In this document: positions 13,595 through 13,779 of the stretch, piece by piece
Layout: each line of letters opens with the position of its first letter
Numbering within the stretch: the first letter of the stretch is position 1
DNA from: an uncultured Oscillospiraceae bacterium
Lineage (GTDB): Bacteria; Bacillota_A; Clostridia; Oscillospirales; Oscillospiraceae
DNA: 13,779 bases
Assembly: GCA_944386965.1 (NCBI GenBank)
Contig: CALXDE010000246.1
Location: forward strand, 1-13,779
Reading direction: 5' to 3'
Notes under the pieces: generated by a model
The model's database searches: none
What the model saw: only the letters and a program-made list of their open reading frames with translations
Told to the model about the DNA's origin: nothing
Made by a program: the position numbers and the translations under genes

Positions 13595-13649
13595 TGCGGA
13601 GTGTCCTTATAGGATCTGAATATCCTACAAAGGACACTCCGCATTTTTT
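13594..13649 (+). terminator. Terminator of tRNA-Pro
   Basis: A 15-bp perfect stem, ATGCGGAGTGTCCTT (13594-13608) and its complement (13630-13644). Above one mismatch it continues as TAGGAT/ATCCTA with a 6-base loop. TTTTTT follows (13644-13649). The stem starts at the terminal A of the tRNA CCA end. Confidence 0.95.
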
Positions 13650-13779
13650 CGAAAAAAAATCAAGCCGAAACCTGATTATCCCTTGAAAACACTGTATCCA
13701 CGGGCATTTCAGACGGGTCTAAACCGCCTCATTTACTACGATTTTACTACTGTTGAGTGAGCCTTGACACGCTGAAAGA
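13650..13779. other. AT-richer tail right of tRNA-Pro with an 8-bp direct repeat
   Basis: No complete gene. Two copies of TTTACTAC (13732-13739 and 13743-13750) are spaced 11 bases apart, start to start. Leftward frames enter from the right edge and stop at 13736 or 13719, so the 3' end of a gene lying mostly outside the window is possible but cannot be confirmed. Base composition is less GC-rich than in the genes to the left. Confidence 0.4.

Noticed and set aside
1..13779. CRISPR arrays, insertion sequences, defence or toxin-antitoxin systems
   Set aside because: No regularly spaced repeats, transposase or nuclease-type genes of this kind were seen; all sizeable genes are assigned to housekeeping or metabolic families.

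Overview
This is a GC-rich bacterial chromosome segment that carries mostly core genes. The gene set points to an anaerobic Firmicute of the class Clostridia, most like the high-GC Oscillospiraceae (Flavonifractor/Lawsonibacter type). The clues are a Clostridia-type RNase M5, a Rex-type operator at an iron alcohol dehydrogenase, strong AGGAGG-like ribosome binding sites and tRNAs with an encoded CCA. The taxonomic placement is inference; there is no rRNA in the window.

Layout from left to right. Positions 1-429 hold the first 143 codons of a leftward xanthine dehydrogenase molybdenum subunit. It diverges from a rightward MocA-like molybdenum cofactor cytidylyltransferase (628-1206), and a 28-bp palindrome lies between the two promoters. 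Convergent to mocA is rodA (leftward, GTG start at 2408). A 519-bp gap follows (2409-2927) with the rodA promoter, a perfect 22-bp inverted repeat without a T-tract, and a strong leftward promoter next to two TTAG-N6-CTAA boxes but no convincing gene. Next is a leftward operon comEC-holA-rnmV (6848 down to 2928): DNA uptake channel, DNA polymerase III delta subunit and RNase M5. Two rightward single-gene units follow, ade (adenine deaminase) and cysK (cysteine synthase). A leftward iron-containing alcohol dehydrogenase is convergent to cysK and has two Rex-like boxes at its promoter. A rightward pair encodes a PAP2-family phosphatase and a small DUF4870/Tic20-like membrane protein. The right end holds a leftward tRNA-Ser(UGA)-tRNA-Ser(GCU) unit and a divergent tRNA-Pro(GGG), each with its own promoter and terminator, and then an AT-richer tail with a short direct repeat.

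How the genes relate: the xdh/mocA pair and ade are all steps of purine breakdown (adenine to hypoxanthine to xanthine) but are not adjacent. The alcohol dehydrogenase is probably controlled by NADH/NAD+ through Rex. The rest is housekeeping: cell wall elongation, replication, 5S rRNA maturation, cysteine synthesis and translation.

No CRISPR array, transposase, toxin-antitoxin pair or recognisable defence system was seen. The best candidates for something undescribed are the gene-less regulated promoter at 2741-2853 with its hairpin-rich downstream stretch, and the boundary just right of tRNA-Pro. Almost every promoter found here carries an extended -10 (TGN) element.
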